A stretch of DNA of 64,000 bases from Sinotaia quadrata (lineage: Eukaryota > Mollusca > Gastropoda > Architaenioglossa > Viviparidae): the NCBI GenBank assembly GCA_028829895.1, contig CM054180.1, forward strand, positions 104,816,635 through 104,880,634. Direction: 5' to 3'. A program made the position numbers and the translations under genes. Numbering within the stretch: position 1 is the first letter of the stretch; each line of letters opens with the position of its first letter. The notes beneath the pieces were generated by a model, which did not search any database, had not been told where the DNA came from, and saw only the letters and a list, made by a program, of their open reading frames with translations. This document shows positions 54,675 through 64,000 of this stretch, one piece after another.

Positions 54675-55310
54675 CTTACTACTACTGCTACTACAATATC
54701 GTTGAATTTAGCAGAGAGATTAGTTGTATTTCAAGGCTGTAGACATAAACACATTATTAAATAATGGCATCATTGTTACTTCTACCTGTTAACAGGAGCA
54801 CTACAAAAAATTATTAAACGAAATATTGATTTTTACATCAAAGTTCACGCCGTCAGCATCAATCGTAGACATGGACCTAACACAGTATGTAGCCATTACT
54901 ACAGCCACTTCTACTGCTATAGCTACTGCTTTTTCTATAACTGCTGCTATTATAATTATTATTATAAATGCTGCTACCATTATAACTAGTGCTACTTTTA
55001 CTACTGATATTGCTGTTAACAGTGAGTACATCTTGTGCTACTGCAACTACGACTGTTGTCTCCATTACTTCTACTGCTTCTGTTTCTACTGCAACTAATA
55101 TTTAATTAATTTAATTCGGCTGCCGTGTTGCCGCTAACTTTATCACAACAACCATTATTGCTATTGTTGTGGCTACTCCTCCAGTCTGTACTGGTGTTTT
55201 ACTACTACTAATGCTAATTCTATTACTACTATATTAATTGTTACTACTTCAACTAAAATCTCTACTGCTGTTTTACTACTACTACTGCTAATGCTACTAT
55301 TAATGGGATC
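54675..55310. repeat. Imperfect (ACT/GCT)n trinucleotide-rich region
   Basis: Long stretches of ACTACTGCTACT-type triplets broken by other bases, dense at 54890-55300. The open frames through it are low-complexity products. Confidence 0.8.
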
Positions 55311-55329
55311 AGAAATGTCAAATGATTAG

Positions 55330-55660
55330 GTATATAATGTGATCAGGGAAGTAATGTGATTAAGTATATCATGTGCTTAGATATATGATTTGTTGAGGTA
55401 TATAATGCAATTAGGGATGTCATGGGTTCAGTTTTGTCATGTGGATTAGGTATATTATGTGCTTAGATATATGATTTGTTGAGGTATATAATGCAATTAG
55501 GGATGTCATGGGTTCAGTTTTGTCATGTGGATTAGGTATATGAAGTGATGAGATATATGATTTGTTGAGGTATATAATGCAATTAGGGATGTCATGGGTT
55601 CAGTTTTGTCATGTGGATTAGGTATATGAAGTGATGAGATATATAATGTGTTCAGGCAAA
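55330..55660. repeat. Tandem repeat of about 85-90 bp, 3-4 copies
   Basis: Units contain GATATATGATTTGTTGAGGT, AATGCAATTAGGGATGTCAT and TTTTGTCATGTGGATTAGGT. Confidence 0.9.
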
Positions 55661-56640
55661 TAATGTAATGAAATACATAATTAGACATATAATACGACGA
55701 TCAGGAAAATAAAATCTTTAGGTATAATATGATAAGGCGTATAATGAGACCATATAATGTAATAAGTTACATACTGGGTCAGATATATAATTTAATATAA
55801 TTTGTTTAGGCATATAATTGCATCTAGTATATAACATGATTAGGTAAGGTTCAGCTGGGGAGAACAACTCTTTAACATAGGTCAGTAGCCCTATGTTCAT
55901 TTGGGTCAGACAACTCCTTAACTCAAAATCAGTAGCAATATGCTACGAAGTCTGTAGCTTGCCATCACACTTGCCTGAAGTGAATTAAATGTATATGGAT
56001 ACATTTTGAATAGGTTTTCTTAGTTGTGCTGGCAGAGCCCTGAACAATACAAGGGCGGTAATCTAAGAAATATAACTCTCGATCACCGTATCCATTTGGG
56101 AATAAAGAAGACATTTTGAGAAAATGATTGGAAAGTTTCACCGTCGAATTTGCTTGTTAATTCTGACAAAAGGACAATTACCAGTGAAATTTGGATTGCT
56201 TGGCAAGTAATTCATTTAAGCATATTCTTAAATATGTGTCCAATAATAGAAGACATCGCGCCTTCAGCTGTAATTAATAGAACTTGTAAACATTTTTATG
56301 AAAAGGACTTTCTAGGTTAGCTTGAAACTTTTCCAGAAACTTTTTTTAAGCGCTTTTTTCAGAATACAGTTTTCATTTTTAGCTGGTTCCCTTTTCTTTG
56401 TTGAAATGACTTGACAGAAAAAGGACATCATATTCATTATATCAGTATTTTGCTTTTAAGACATAAAGTAATAATATATTTAAGGGAAATGGATGTGGAA
56501 TGTGTGGGTGGAAATGGGTGCGGAATGAGCGGGTGGAAATGGGCTTGAAATGAGTGGGTGGCTGGGAAAGCAGTAACTAAGCACAATAAAATAAAAGTAT
56601 ATAAGGTTACATATAGAAATAGGAACATTAATACACACAC
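55661..56640. other. Intergenic, no features
   Basis: AT-rich, with continued degenerate ATATAATG motifs up to about 55850 and then single-copy DNA. Nothing coding seen. Confidence 0.5.
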
Positions 56641-56739
56641 ACACATTCACAGATTTTATATAGCACGCACGCACGCACACACACACACACACACACACAC
56701 AAATAGGAACATTAACAAACACCCCCATTCACGTACAAA

Positions 56740-57065
56740 ATACGAATATTAACACACGCTTCACACGCTGATTTTATAAACACACACATACAGAATACAA
56801 ATATTAACACCTCCTTCACACACTGATTTTATAAATACACACACATACAGAATACAAATATTAACACTCCTTTCACACACTGATTTTATAAACACACACA
56901 TACAAAATACGAATATTAACACACGCTTCACACACTGATTTTATAAATACACACACATACAAATATTAACACTCCTTTCACACACTGATTTTATAAACGC
57001 ACAGACACACGCACACACACATATAAATAAGAATATCAACACCCCCTCCACACACTGATTTTATA
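56740..57065. repeat. Tandem repeat of about 56-62 bp, 6 copies, embedding CA motifs
   Basis: Copies share CACACACTGATTTTATAAAC and AATACAAATATTAACAC with CACACATA spacers. Confidence 0.9.
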
Positions 57066-57214
57066 GGAACACGCACACAAACACACGTAGAAATATGAAT
57101 TTTAAAATATGTTGGAACATGTATTCGACTCATATATATTCATATGTAAAATCCGCTCGACACTTATTTTATATAAACACACACACACACACACACACAC
57201 AAATGCATTCACTC

Positions 57215-57217
57215 GCC

Positions 57218-57308
<91 letters not shown>

Positions 57309-57310
57309 AC
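57215..57310. repeat. (TATC)n microsatellite
   Basis: About 24 tetranucleotide units, preceded by a (CA)n tract at 57178-57201. Confidence 0.98.
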
Positions 57311-57591
57311 TGTCTCTGTCTGTCGGTCTATCTATCTATCACACACATATACATAAAAATATACATACGCATATATAATTATATATAAACTTACACACAC
57401 GCACACACATCAACGACCTTTCATTTTAAAGCAATTTATCTGATTCAATGAAAGGTGGAAAATGTCAGTTTAAAATGAAAAATAATTCTATATTCAAACG
57501 AGTAAACGAACGAAGGAGCGAACATTATTTCGATAAGCTCGATAAGCACTACAACTTTATAGTTTATGCTATTTCCTCCATGTATATGCGC

Positions 57592-57640
57592 GCGCGCACA
57601 CACACGCACGCACGCACGCACGCACGCACACACACGCACG

Positions 57641-57705
<65 letters not shown>

Positions 57706-57706
57706 C
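57592..57706. repeat. Compound (GCAC)n / (CA)n microsatellite
   Basis: Starts with alternating GC and GCAC motifs (57590-57640), then about 32 CA units (57642-57704). Confidence 0.97.
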
Positions 57707-57869
57707 CACTCAAACCCACCCACACACATTAACACCTCAGTTAGCACTAACAGTACCTGTCACTGTTGCTTGGGTAGTGTGCCAGTTGGACTTCCATAAC
57801 TTTCCTTATCCCCTTTGGAGTCGCTCTGAGTATTAATTTCATCCAATCGAAACGAACTGAGGTCACGCG

Positions 57870-57877
57870 AAGAGTGA
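57870..57877. promoter_or_regulatory. CRE palindrome TGACGTCA
   Basis: Single full CRE in a less AT-rich, CpG-containing stretch (57780-57900) without repeats. It could mark a promoter, but no spliced exon could be attached to it. Confidence 0.3.
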
Positions 57878-58254
57878 CGTCACTAGAAATCTTGGGTGGA
57901 AGGAGAGGGGAACCTAACAAATTATGTTTGAAAAAGAAAGATACATCAGAATGAAAACGAAATTTAAATTAACGAATGTTCTCTGTATGCGGATAATGCA
58001 AGGCCTATCACTCTTTTTTGCCTGGACCTTGCTGTTTAGTTATTGATGTCATTTTCTCAATGGCTCTTTTGCGAGTAAGGTTGTTTCCAAGTGTTGTGCA
58101 GGAGTTTTGCTGTTCATAGTGGTGCTTTGCTGTTGAAGCAATATTGTGAGTGTTCGTGTTTGGTTACAGAATTTTTTTCTGTTAGTTTTGGTGCCTTGTC
58201 ATACAGGTTGCTTTATCAGTGGGAGGACTGTGTGTTTACTCTCTACATTCTCTG

Positions 58255-58770
58255 TGTGGGCCATCTCTCTTTCTCTCTAAGCTCTCTTTGTGGGCTGTCT
58301 CTAAGTGTTCCATATCTTTGTGGGCTGTCACTAAGTATTCCCTATCTCTCTGTGGGCTGTCTCTAAGTTTCCCTATCTCTCTGTGGGCTCTCTAAGTGTT
58401 CCCTATCTCTGTGTGGGCTGTCTCTAAGTGTTCTCTATCTCTCTGTGGGCTGTCTCTAAGTTTCCCTATCTCTCTGTGGGCTGTCTCTAAGTATTCCCTA
58501 TTTCTGTGTGGGCTGTCTCTAAGTGTTCCCTATCTCTCTGTGGGCTGTCTCTAAGTGTTCCCTATCTCTCTGTGGGCTGTCTCTAAGTGTTCTCTATCTC
58601 TCTGTGGGCTGTCTCTAAGTTTCCCTATCTCTGTGTGGGCTGTCTCTAAGTATTCCCTATCTCTCTGTGGGCTGTCTCTAAGTATTCCCTATCTCTCTGT
58701 GGGCTGTCTCTAAGTATTCCCTATCTCTGTGTGGGCTGTCTCTAAGTATTCCCTATCTCTCTATGCTGTG
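58255..58770. repeat. 32-bp tandem array, about 15 copies
   Basis: Unit: TCTCTGTGGGCTGTCTCTAA then GTRTTCCCTATC, with GT/CT variants and a few one-base deletions. Confidence 0.96.
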
Positions 58771-59016
58771 TGCTCTCTGTGTGAGTTCGGCATCCCTCTA
58801 TCTTCGTATTTTTATCAAGTATGCGCTAATTTATTAATTTCTTTCACTTTATTTGTTTATTTCTTGTCATGAATATTTATTTTTAAAAATGCTTCAGAAA
58901 CCGTTTACTGCACGTGTTTTAAATACAAATCAAGTTATATAAACCACATAACGCGAGAGATCCCGAGTTTAAAAGTTGCTTTAGTTTTATGACCGACATC
59001 TTCTCCAACCATACGT

Positions 59017-60505
59017 CATTTTGCCTGTATTTTAAAAACAAAAATCACGCTTTGTCATTTTGCCTGTATTTTAAAAACAAAAATCACGCTTTGTCATTTT
59101 GCCTGTATTTTAAAAACAAAAATCACGCTTTGTCATTTTGCCTGTATTTTAAAAACAAAAATCACGCTTTGTCATTTTGCCTGTATTTTAAAAACAAAAT
59201 CACGCTTTGTCATTTTGCCTGTATTTTAAAAACAAAAATCACGCTTTGTCATTTTGCCTGTATTTTAAAAATCACGCTTTGTCATTTTGCCTGTATTTTA
59301 AAAACAAAAATCACGCTTTGTCATTTTGCCTGTATTTTAAAAACAAAATCACGCTTTGTCATTTTGCCTGTATTTTAAAAACAAAAATCACGCTTTGTCA
59401 TTTTGCCTGTATTTTAAAAACAAAATCACGCTTTGTCATTTTGCCTGTATTTTAAAAACAAAAATCACGCTTTGTCATTTTGCCTGTATTTTAAAAACAA
59501 AATCACGCTTTGTCATTTTGCCTGTATTTTAAAAACAAAAATCACGCTTTGTCATTTTGCCTGTATTTTAAAAACAAAAATCACGCTTTGTCATTTTGCC
59601 TGTATTTTAAAAACAAAAATCACGCTTTGTCATTTTGCCTGTATTTTAAAAATCACGCTTTGTCATTTTGCCTGTATTTTAAAAACAAAAATCACGCTTT
59701 GTCATTTTGCCTGTATTTTAAAAATCACGCTTTGTCATTTTGCCTGTATTTTAAAAACAAAAATCACGCTTTGTCATTTTGCCTGTATTTTAAAAATCAC
59801 GCTTTGTCATTTTGCCTGTATTTTAAAAACAAAAATCACGCTTTGTCATTTTGCCTGTATTTTAAAAATCACGCTTTGTCATTTTGCCTGTATTTTAAAA
59901 ACAAAAATCACGCTTTGTCATTTTGCCTGTATTTTAAAAATCACGCTTTGTCATTTTGCCTGTATTTTAAAAACAAAAATCACGCTTTGTCATTTTGCCT
60001 GTATTTTAAAAATCACGCTTTGTCATTTTGCCTGTATTTTAAAAACAAAAATCACGCTTTGTCATTTTGCCTGTATTTTAAAAATCACGCTTTGTCATTT
60101 TGCCTGTATTTTAAAAACAAAAATCACGCTTTGTCATTTTGCCTGTATTTTAAAAATCACGCTTTGTCATTTTGCCTGTATTTTAAAAACAAAAATCACG
60201 CTTTGTCATTTTGCCTGTATTTTAAAAATCACGCTTTGTCATTTTGCCTGTATTTTAAAAACAAAAATCACGCTTTGTCATTTTGCCTGTATTTTAAAAA
60301 TCACGCTTTGTCATTTTGCCTGTATTTTAAAAACAAAAATCACGCTTTGTCATTTTGCCTGTATTTTAAAAACAAAAATCACGCTTTGTCATTTTGCCTG
60401 TATTTTAAAAACAAAAATCACGCTTTGTCATTTTGCCTGTATTTTAAAAACAAAAATCACGCTTTGTCATTTTGCCTGTATTTTAAAAACAAAAATCACG
60501 CTTTC
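59017..60505. repeat. 39-bp satellite with alternating 39/33-bp higher-order structure, about 40 units
   Basis: Unit: CATTTTGCCTGTATTTTAAA then AACAAAAATCACGCTTTGT. Variants lack one A (38 bp) or six bases AACAAA (33 bp). In the centre (about 59620-60330) long and short units alternate strictly, making a 72-bp dimer; the flanks are long-only or mixed. Both unit lengths are multiples of three, so long open frames arise (up to 363 codons). Confidence 0.97.
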
Positions 60506-60516
60506 ACCTCCAGTCT

Positions 60517-60857
60517 TGTTTTAGTCCGTTATTTACACGCTTTGTTTTAGTCCGTTATTTACACCATTTGTTTTAGTCCGTTATTTACACAATTTGTTTT
60601 AGTCCGTTATTTACACGCTTTGTTTTAGTCCGTTATTTACACCATTTGTTTTAGTCCGTTATTTACACGCTTTGTTTTAGTCCGTTATTTACACACTTTG
60701 TTTTAGTCCGTTATTTACACGCTTTGTTTTAGTCCGTTATTTACACCATTTGTTTTAGTCCGTTATTTACACGCTTTGTTTTAGTCCGTTATTTACAATA
60801 TTTGTTTTAGTCCGTTATTTACACGTGTTGTTTTAGTCCGTTATTTACACGCTTTGT
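60517..60857. repeat. 26-bp tandem array, 13 copies
   Basis: Unit: TTGTTTTAGTCCGTTATTTA then CACGCT. The last six bases vary between copies (CACGCT, CACCAT, CACAAT, CACACT, CAATAT). It starts 12 bp after the 39-bp array. Confidence 0.96.
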
Positions 60858-61114
60858 TGGCTTTTAAAACATGCTAGCCGTTTACCAGCCTTCAGTAACG
60901 TGCTATCTAGAACTTAGGCCTATGTGACGTCATGATGATGAGCCGTGTATAGAACATTATACAAATCTCACGGCCCCTTCCCTCCCACACACACTAAAGC
61001 AAAAACAAGAAGAAAACATTTCCTATGTACCAGCTTTAAATAAAGGCTTTCTGTTTAATCCCGTCTTGCTATTAAAAAAGCAATGTTATGCTTGTTTCAT
61101 ATTCCACAGAAATA

Positions 61115-61325
61115 TCTTGGAGCGCGAGGGCCCATGAGTCAAAGGGCGATTAATCAATTTCATCAATTCTTTGTAATATCCAGCTTGCCCAGTCTCGGCA
61201 CATTAATCCTGAAATGCTAATCCTATTACATTAAACACAATTATCCCTTCGACCACCGCAAAGGCAGCACGGCGTTGCTTGTTAGCAAACTGCAGCTTTT
61301 TTGTGTCAACAACCATCAGGTGCAA
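61115..61325. promoter_or_regulatory. Candidate cis-regulatory block
   Basis: A repeat-free, compositionally balanced stretch between satellites. It holds a GATTAATC palindrome, ATTAATCC and GCTAATCC (K50 homeodomain-type TAATCC sites), and ATTACATTAA. It is not open in any frame. Enhancer identity is inferred from motif density only. Confidence 0.3.
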
Positions 61326-61995
61326 CACACACAATTCTAAAACGAGTTCTCACTTACAACTGAATAAAATAACAAACAGACAATAAAAAAATATGTATGA
61401 GAATAAACAATCACGTATGCATTAAGAACATTTCCATTAAAGCTGACTGTTTATTTATTAGTTATGTTAAATGATGTCAAACAGTTGCTGCAATATTCAC
61501 ATACGTATGGCTGGGTGTGTACTTGCGCGCGCGCGCACGTATGTGTGTGCGTTATGTATGGTTATTGTGTACGTGCGTGTGTTTATTGAATTGTTAGTCT
61601 GGCAAAAAAAGTGCAGTCTGTGCGATTTGTTTATAAATTCTTTATGTCGAAACTTAGAATAGTTCTACTCAGTCCACCTCTGAATTCGTGTTATTGGCAT
61701 GTTTACTGTTTCCTCTTGAAGTCTCTGTTACAGTGTTCTACACAACCAGTTGCTTTGAATGTTTCCAAGGTTACCTGCCCATTGCTTTAAAATACCATGG
61801 TTGGTTTACCAACAAAACTCACGTCACAATATTTAGTGTCTTGTTTACCGCCCCTTAACCAGTACTCCTAACTAAAGCTAATCATCTGGCAAACTCTCCT
61901 TCCAGACATCAACCCCAAGTCAGTTAATTACTTAATCAACTAGCTAACTCGCCAATTATTCCCCCACCCCACATAACCCCCCACCCCCCACCCAC

Positions 61996-62036
<41 letters not shown>

Positions 62037-62095
62037 ACACTGTTCAGTCAAAATTTCGATTCAAAGCATAAACATATATGATCGCATAAACGTAC
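61326..62095. other. Intergenic, no genes
   Basis: Contains an alternating purine-pyrimidine GCGCGCGCGCAC stretch near 61526 and a (CA)n tract at about 61998-62032 next to C-rich DNA; nothing else seen. Confidence 0.5.
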
Positions 62096-62099
62096 TTTT

Positions 62100-62790
62100 T
62101 TCTGATAAATAAACTATTTTTTCTTATAAACAAATTATTTCTTTTATTATAAACAAAAAATACTTTTTTTTTTTTTACAAACAATTATTCATTTTTTTTA
62201 CAAACAAAAATATTTTTTCTTACAAACAATTATTTGTTTTTCTTACCAACAAAATACTTCTATCTTGCAACCAAATTATTTCGTTTTGTTACAAACAATT
62301 ATTTCTTTTACTTACTAACAAAACTATTTTTCCTAGAAGCAAATTATTTCTTTTTTCTTATGAATAAAATACATTTCTCTTACAAGCAAATAATTTCTTT
62401 TCTTACAAACAAAACTAGTTCTTTTCTTACAAACAAAATTACTTCTCTTTCTACACATAAAAATATTTATGTTCTTACAACAAAAGTGGTTCTTTTCCTA
62501 CAAACAAAAATATTTCTTTTCTTACAAACAAAAATACTTCCTTTTATTCCTTCCAAACAAAATAGTTATTTTCTAACAAATAAATGTATTTCTTCTCTTA
62601 CAACCAAAAGTAGTTCTTTTCCTACAAACAAAAATATTTCAATTTTTACAAGAAAAGTTTCTTTTCTTACAAACAAAAATATTTCGTAACTTACAAACAA
62701 ATAGTTCTTTTCTTACAAACAAAAATATGTCATTCTTACACACAAAAATACTATTTTTCTACAAACAAAAACGGCCTCTTTTCTTATTAA
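62100..62790. repeat. Degenerate minisatellite of about 25-30 bp
   Basis: About 25 diverged copies of TTTCTTTTCTTACAAACAAA with ATA-rich ends. The 151-codon open frame across it is a product of the repeat. Confidence 0.88.
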
Positions 62791-62947
62791 CATTATTTCT
62801 ATAAAATACAAATGATTCTTGACTAAGTAAGAAATTTGGTTTATTTCCGAAACATACAGAGTGATAGTCTTATAGTATTTTTAATTTTAAAGAATTTTAT
62901 CTGATATTTCTATAATTAGAAAAATAGAAGTGATTTAAGTTAGGCAG

Positions 62948-63115
62948 CCCTTGGAACCGGACCTTGAGTACAAAAGTTTCTACAACTCTCGGGTGATTGA
63001 CGAAAGAGAGATTGACCTTGGAAAGGACTATCATGCTGAAACCAAAAACCAGAAACGAATTGCGGGCGTGAAGACATTGCACGTTGAACCGTTAAACACG
63101 ACATCTAGCGAGTAA
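62948..63115 (+). CDS. Possible terminal coding exon of an unidentified gene
   Basis: After a weak acceptor (TTAGGCAG) a frame runs to TAA at 63113-63115 and encodes 55 residues, hydrophilic and of mixed composition: PLEPDLEYKSFYNSRVIDER and later EIDLGKDYHAETKNQKR. The amino acid make-up looks coding, unlike the low-complexity frames nearby. Against it: no strong polypyrimidine tract, no attachable upstream exon in the window, and an overlapping antisense frame of similar length. No family recognised. Confidence 0.25.
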   Translation, partial: PLEPDLEYKSFYNSRVIDEREIDLGKDYHAETKNQKRIAGVKTLHVEPLNTTSSE

Positions 63116-63509
63116 TACGTTGGGAAAAATGGAGAAGGAAAATATAATTCCAGCCTTGTTTTTCTTGTCTGACTGGCTGGTTTGGCTGGTTGCTTTGAGG
63201 TTATACTTCCGATTCCAACGATCGTTGATTTAACGGACCTTTTCTTTTACCTCTCCTTTATAGGTTTTTAGTTCTCCCTCCCACCCACTAAACGATGTTT
63301 TATGTTTTCTTTCTCCAATTATGTATTTAAAAAAAAATCCGAGTGTTAAAATTAAAAGCTAACAGGAAAAAACGTTTAGAGCAGTAGAGATTATTTCTAT
63401 AGTTAGAATATTGCCTAATATTCTACGAGTCTTTTACTCTAAGAGTAGGTACGTAAAAAAGAGATTTCAGGAGATTTTGATAATTCTTTTCTAAAGCGCA
63501 TTTGAGAAG

Positions 63510-63600
63510 TTCAGTGGCAATGAGATAATGACTTAGCCGCGAACTGAGAGGTGTAAAGGGTTCAAATCCTGATCTAGTTATCGGAATTTGTTTTGATAGA
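63510..63600 (+). mobile_element. Possible tRNA-like SINE fragment
   Basis: GGTTCAAATCC at 63559-63569 is a perfect B-box; a weak A-box (TGGCAATGAGA, 63515-63525) lies 33 bp upstream. It adjoins a 36-bp satellite. It does not form a normal tRNA acceptor stem. Confidence 0.35.
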
Positions 63601-63635
63601 GCCTCACCTACTTCCTAGTTTCCGAATTAGCGATC

Positions 63636-64000
63636 TTGGCCCAGCGTTTAGAGCTCGTAGAGTTAGCGATCTTGGCCCAGCTCTTAGAGCTCGTAGCGAT
63701 CTTGGTCCAGCTCTTAGAGCTCGTAGAGTTAGCGATCTTGGCCCAGCTCTTAGAGCTCGTAGAGTTAGCGATCTTGGCCCAGCTCTTAGAGCTCGTAGAG
63801 TTAGCGATCTTGGCCCAGCTCTTAGAGCTTGTAGAGTTAGCGATCTTGGCCCAGCTCTTAGAGCTTGTAGAGTTAGCGATCTTGGCCCAGCTCTTAGAGC
63901 TCGTAGAGTTAGCGATCTTGGCCCAGCTCTTAGAGCTCGTAGAGTTAGCGATCTTGGCCCAGCTCTTAGAGCTCGTAGAGTTAGCGATCTTGGCCCAGCT
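63636..64000. repeat. 36-bp tandem array running off the window, about 10 copies
   Basis: Unit: AGAGTTAGCGATCTTGGCCC then AGCTCTTAGAGCTCGT. Each unit has the short palindrome AGCTCTTAGAGCT. The array continues past the last base, so its full size is unknown. Confidence 0.97.

Noticed and set aside
54801..55098. Ala/Val- and Thr/Ile-rich frames
   Set aside because: Arise from the imperfect ACT/GCT trinucleotide region; low complexity on both strands.
57757..57797. Possible first exon of the PhyH-like gene ([13 protein letters not shown] with donor AG|GTACTG)
   Set aside because: The donor leaves phase 2, but exon 2 at 47268 needs phase 1. The exon at 50315-50300 has the right phase, a better Kozak context and a TATA box.
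59433..60524. Longest open frames in the window (363 and 346 codons)
   Set aside because: They are translations of the 39/33-bp satellite in two frames; both unit lengths are multiples of three and lack stops, and there is no domain or splice context.
62234..62689. 151-codon open frame
   Set aside because: Translation of the degenerate TTACAAACAAA minisatellite; FLTNK-type repeats only.

Overview
This is eukaryotic nuclear DNA from an invertebrate animal. Protein genes are split by GT-AG introns, the background is AT-rich, and long (CA)n and (ATCT)n tracts, many minisatellites and relics of several transposon classes fill the space between exons. The wording of the encoded proteins and the style of the repeats suggest a marine lophotrochozoan, most likely a mollusc; this is an inference. 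No prokaryotic, organellar or viral features were seen.

Three genes can be rebuilt exon by exon with matching splice phases. (1) CDK9, + strand, 20163-25645, six coding exons, 367 aa: the kinase subunit of P-TEFb. (2) A small membrane-anchored RING-finger protein, - strand, 18030-16051, two coding exons, 140 aa, with a probable upstream non-coding exon ending at 19859. It lies head to head with CDK9, and the two probably share a compact promoter at about 19860-20162. (3) A phytanoyl-CoA-dioxygenase (PhyH) family Fe(II)/2-oxoglutarate hydroxylase, - strand, 50315-34202, nine coding exons, 290 aa, with the full HxD...H metal site, the cosubstrate arginine, a TATA box, a strong Kozak start and a nearby polyA signal.

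Layout. 1-16000: intergenic; several minisatellites (1-3 kb, 5.6-6.3 kb, 9.9-10.2 kb), a short retroposed insert with perfect 12-bp flanking repeats (584-686), a decayed LINE RNase H domain (4.0-4.4 kb) and a tRNA-like SINE relic (12.7 kb). 16000-25650: the RING/CDK9 pair, with LINE, hAT and SINE relics in introns. 25650-34200: CDK9 3' flank with a Tigger-like MITE (26.7-27.2 kb), then featureless AT-rich DNA. 34200-50400: the PhyH gene, nearly every intron of which carries its own tandem array or transposon relic. 50400-64000: intergenic; an RT fragment at 54.0 kb, then a dense run of satellites (56.7-57.1, 58.3-58.8, 59.0-60.5, 60.5-60.9, 62.1-62.8, 63.6-64.0 kb), broken by one repeat-free block with homeodomain-type motifs (61.1-61.3 kb) and one possible terminal coding exon (62.9-63.1 kb).

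CDK9 and the RING protein may be co-transcribed from a shared promoter, but nothing in the sequence links their biochemistry. The PhyH gene appears independent. The most unusual signals are the satellites: an alternating 39/33-bp higher-order array, a 31-bp array that places about 19 branch-point-like heptamers directly upstream of a PhyH acceptor, and a 37-bp array open in all frames of one strand.
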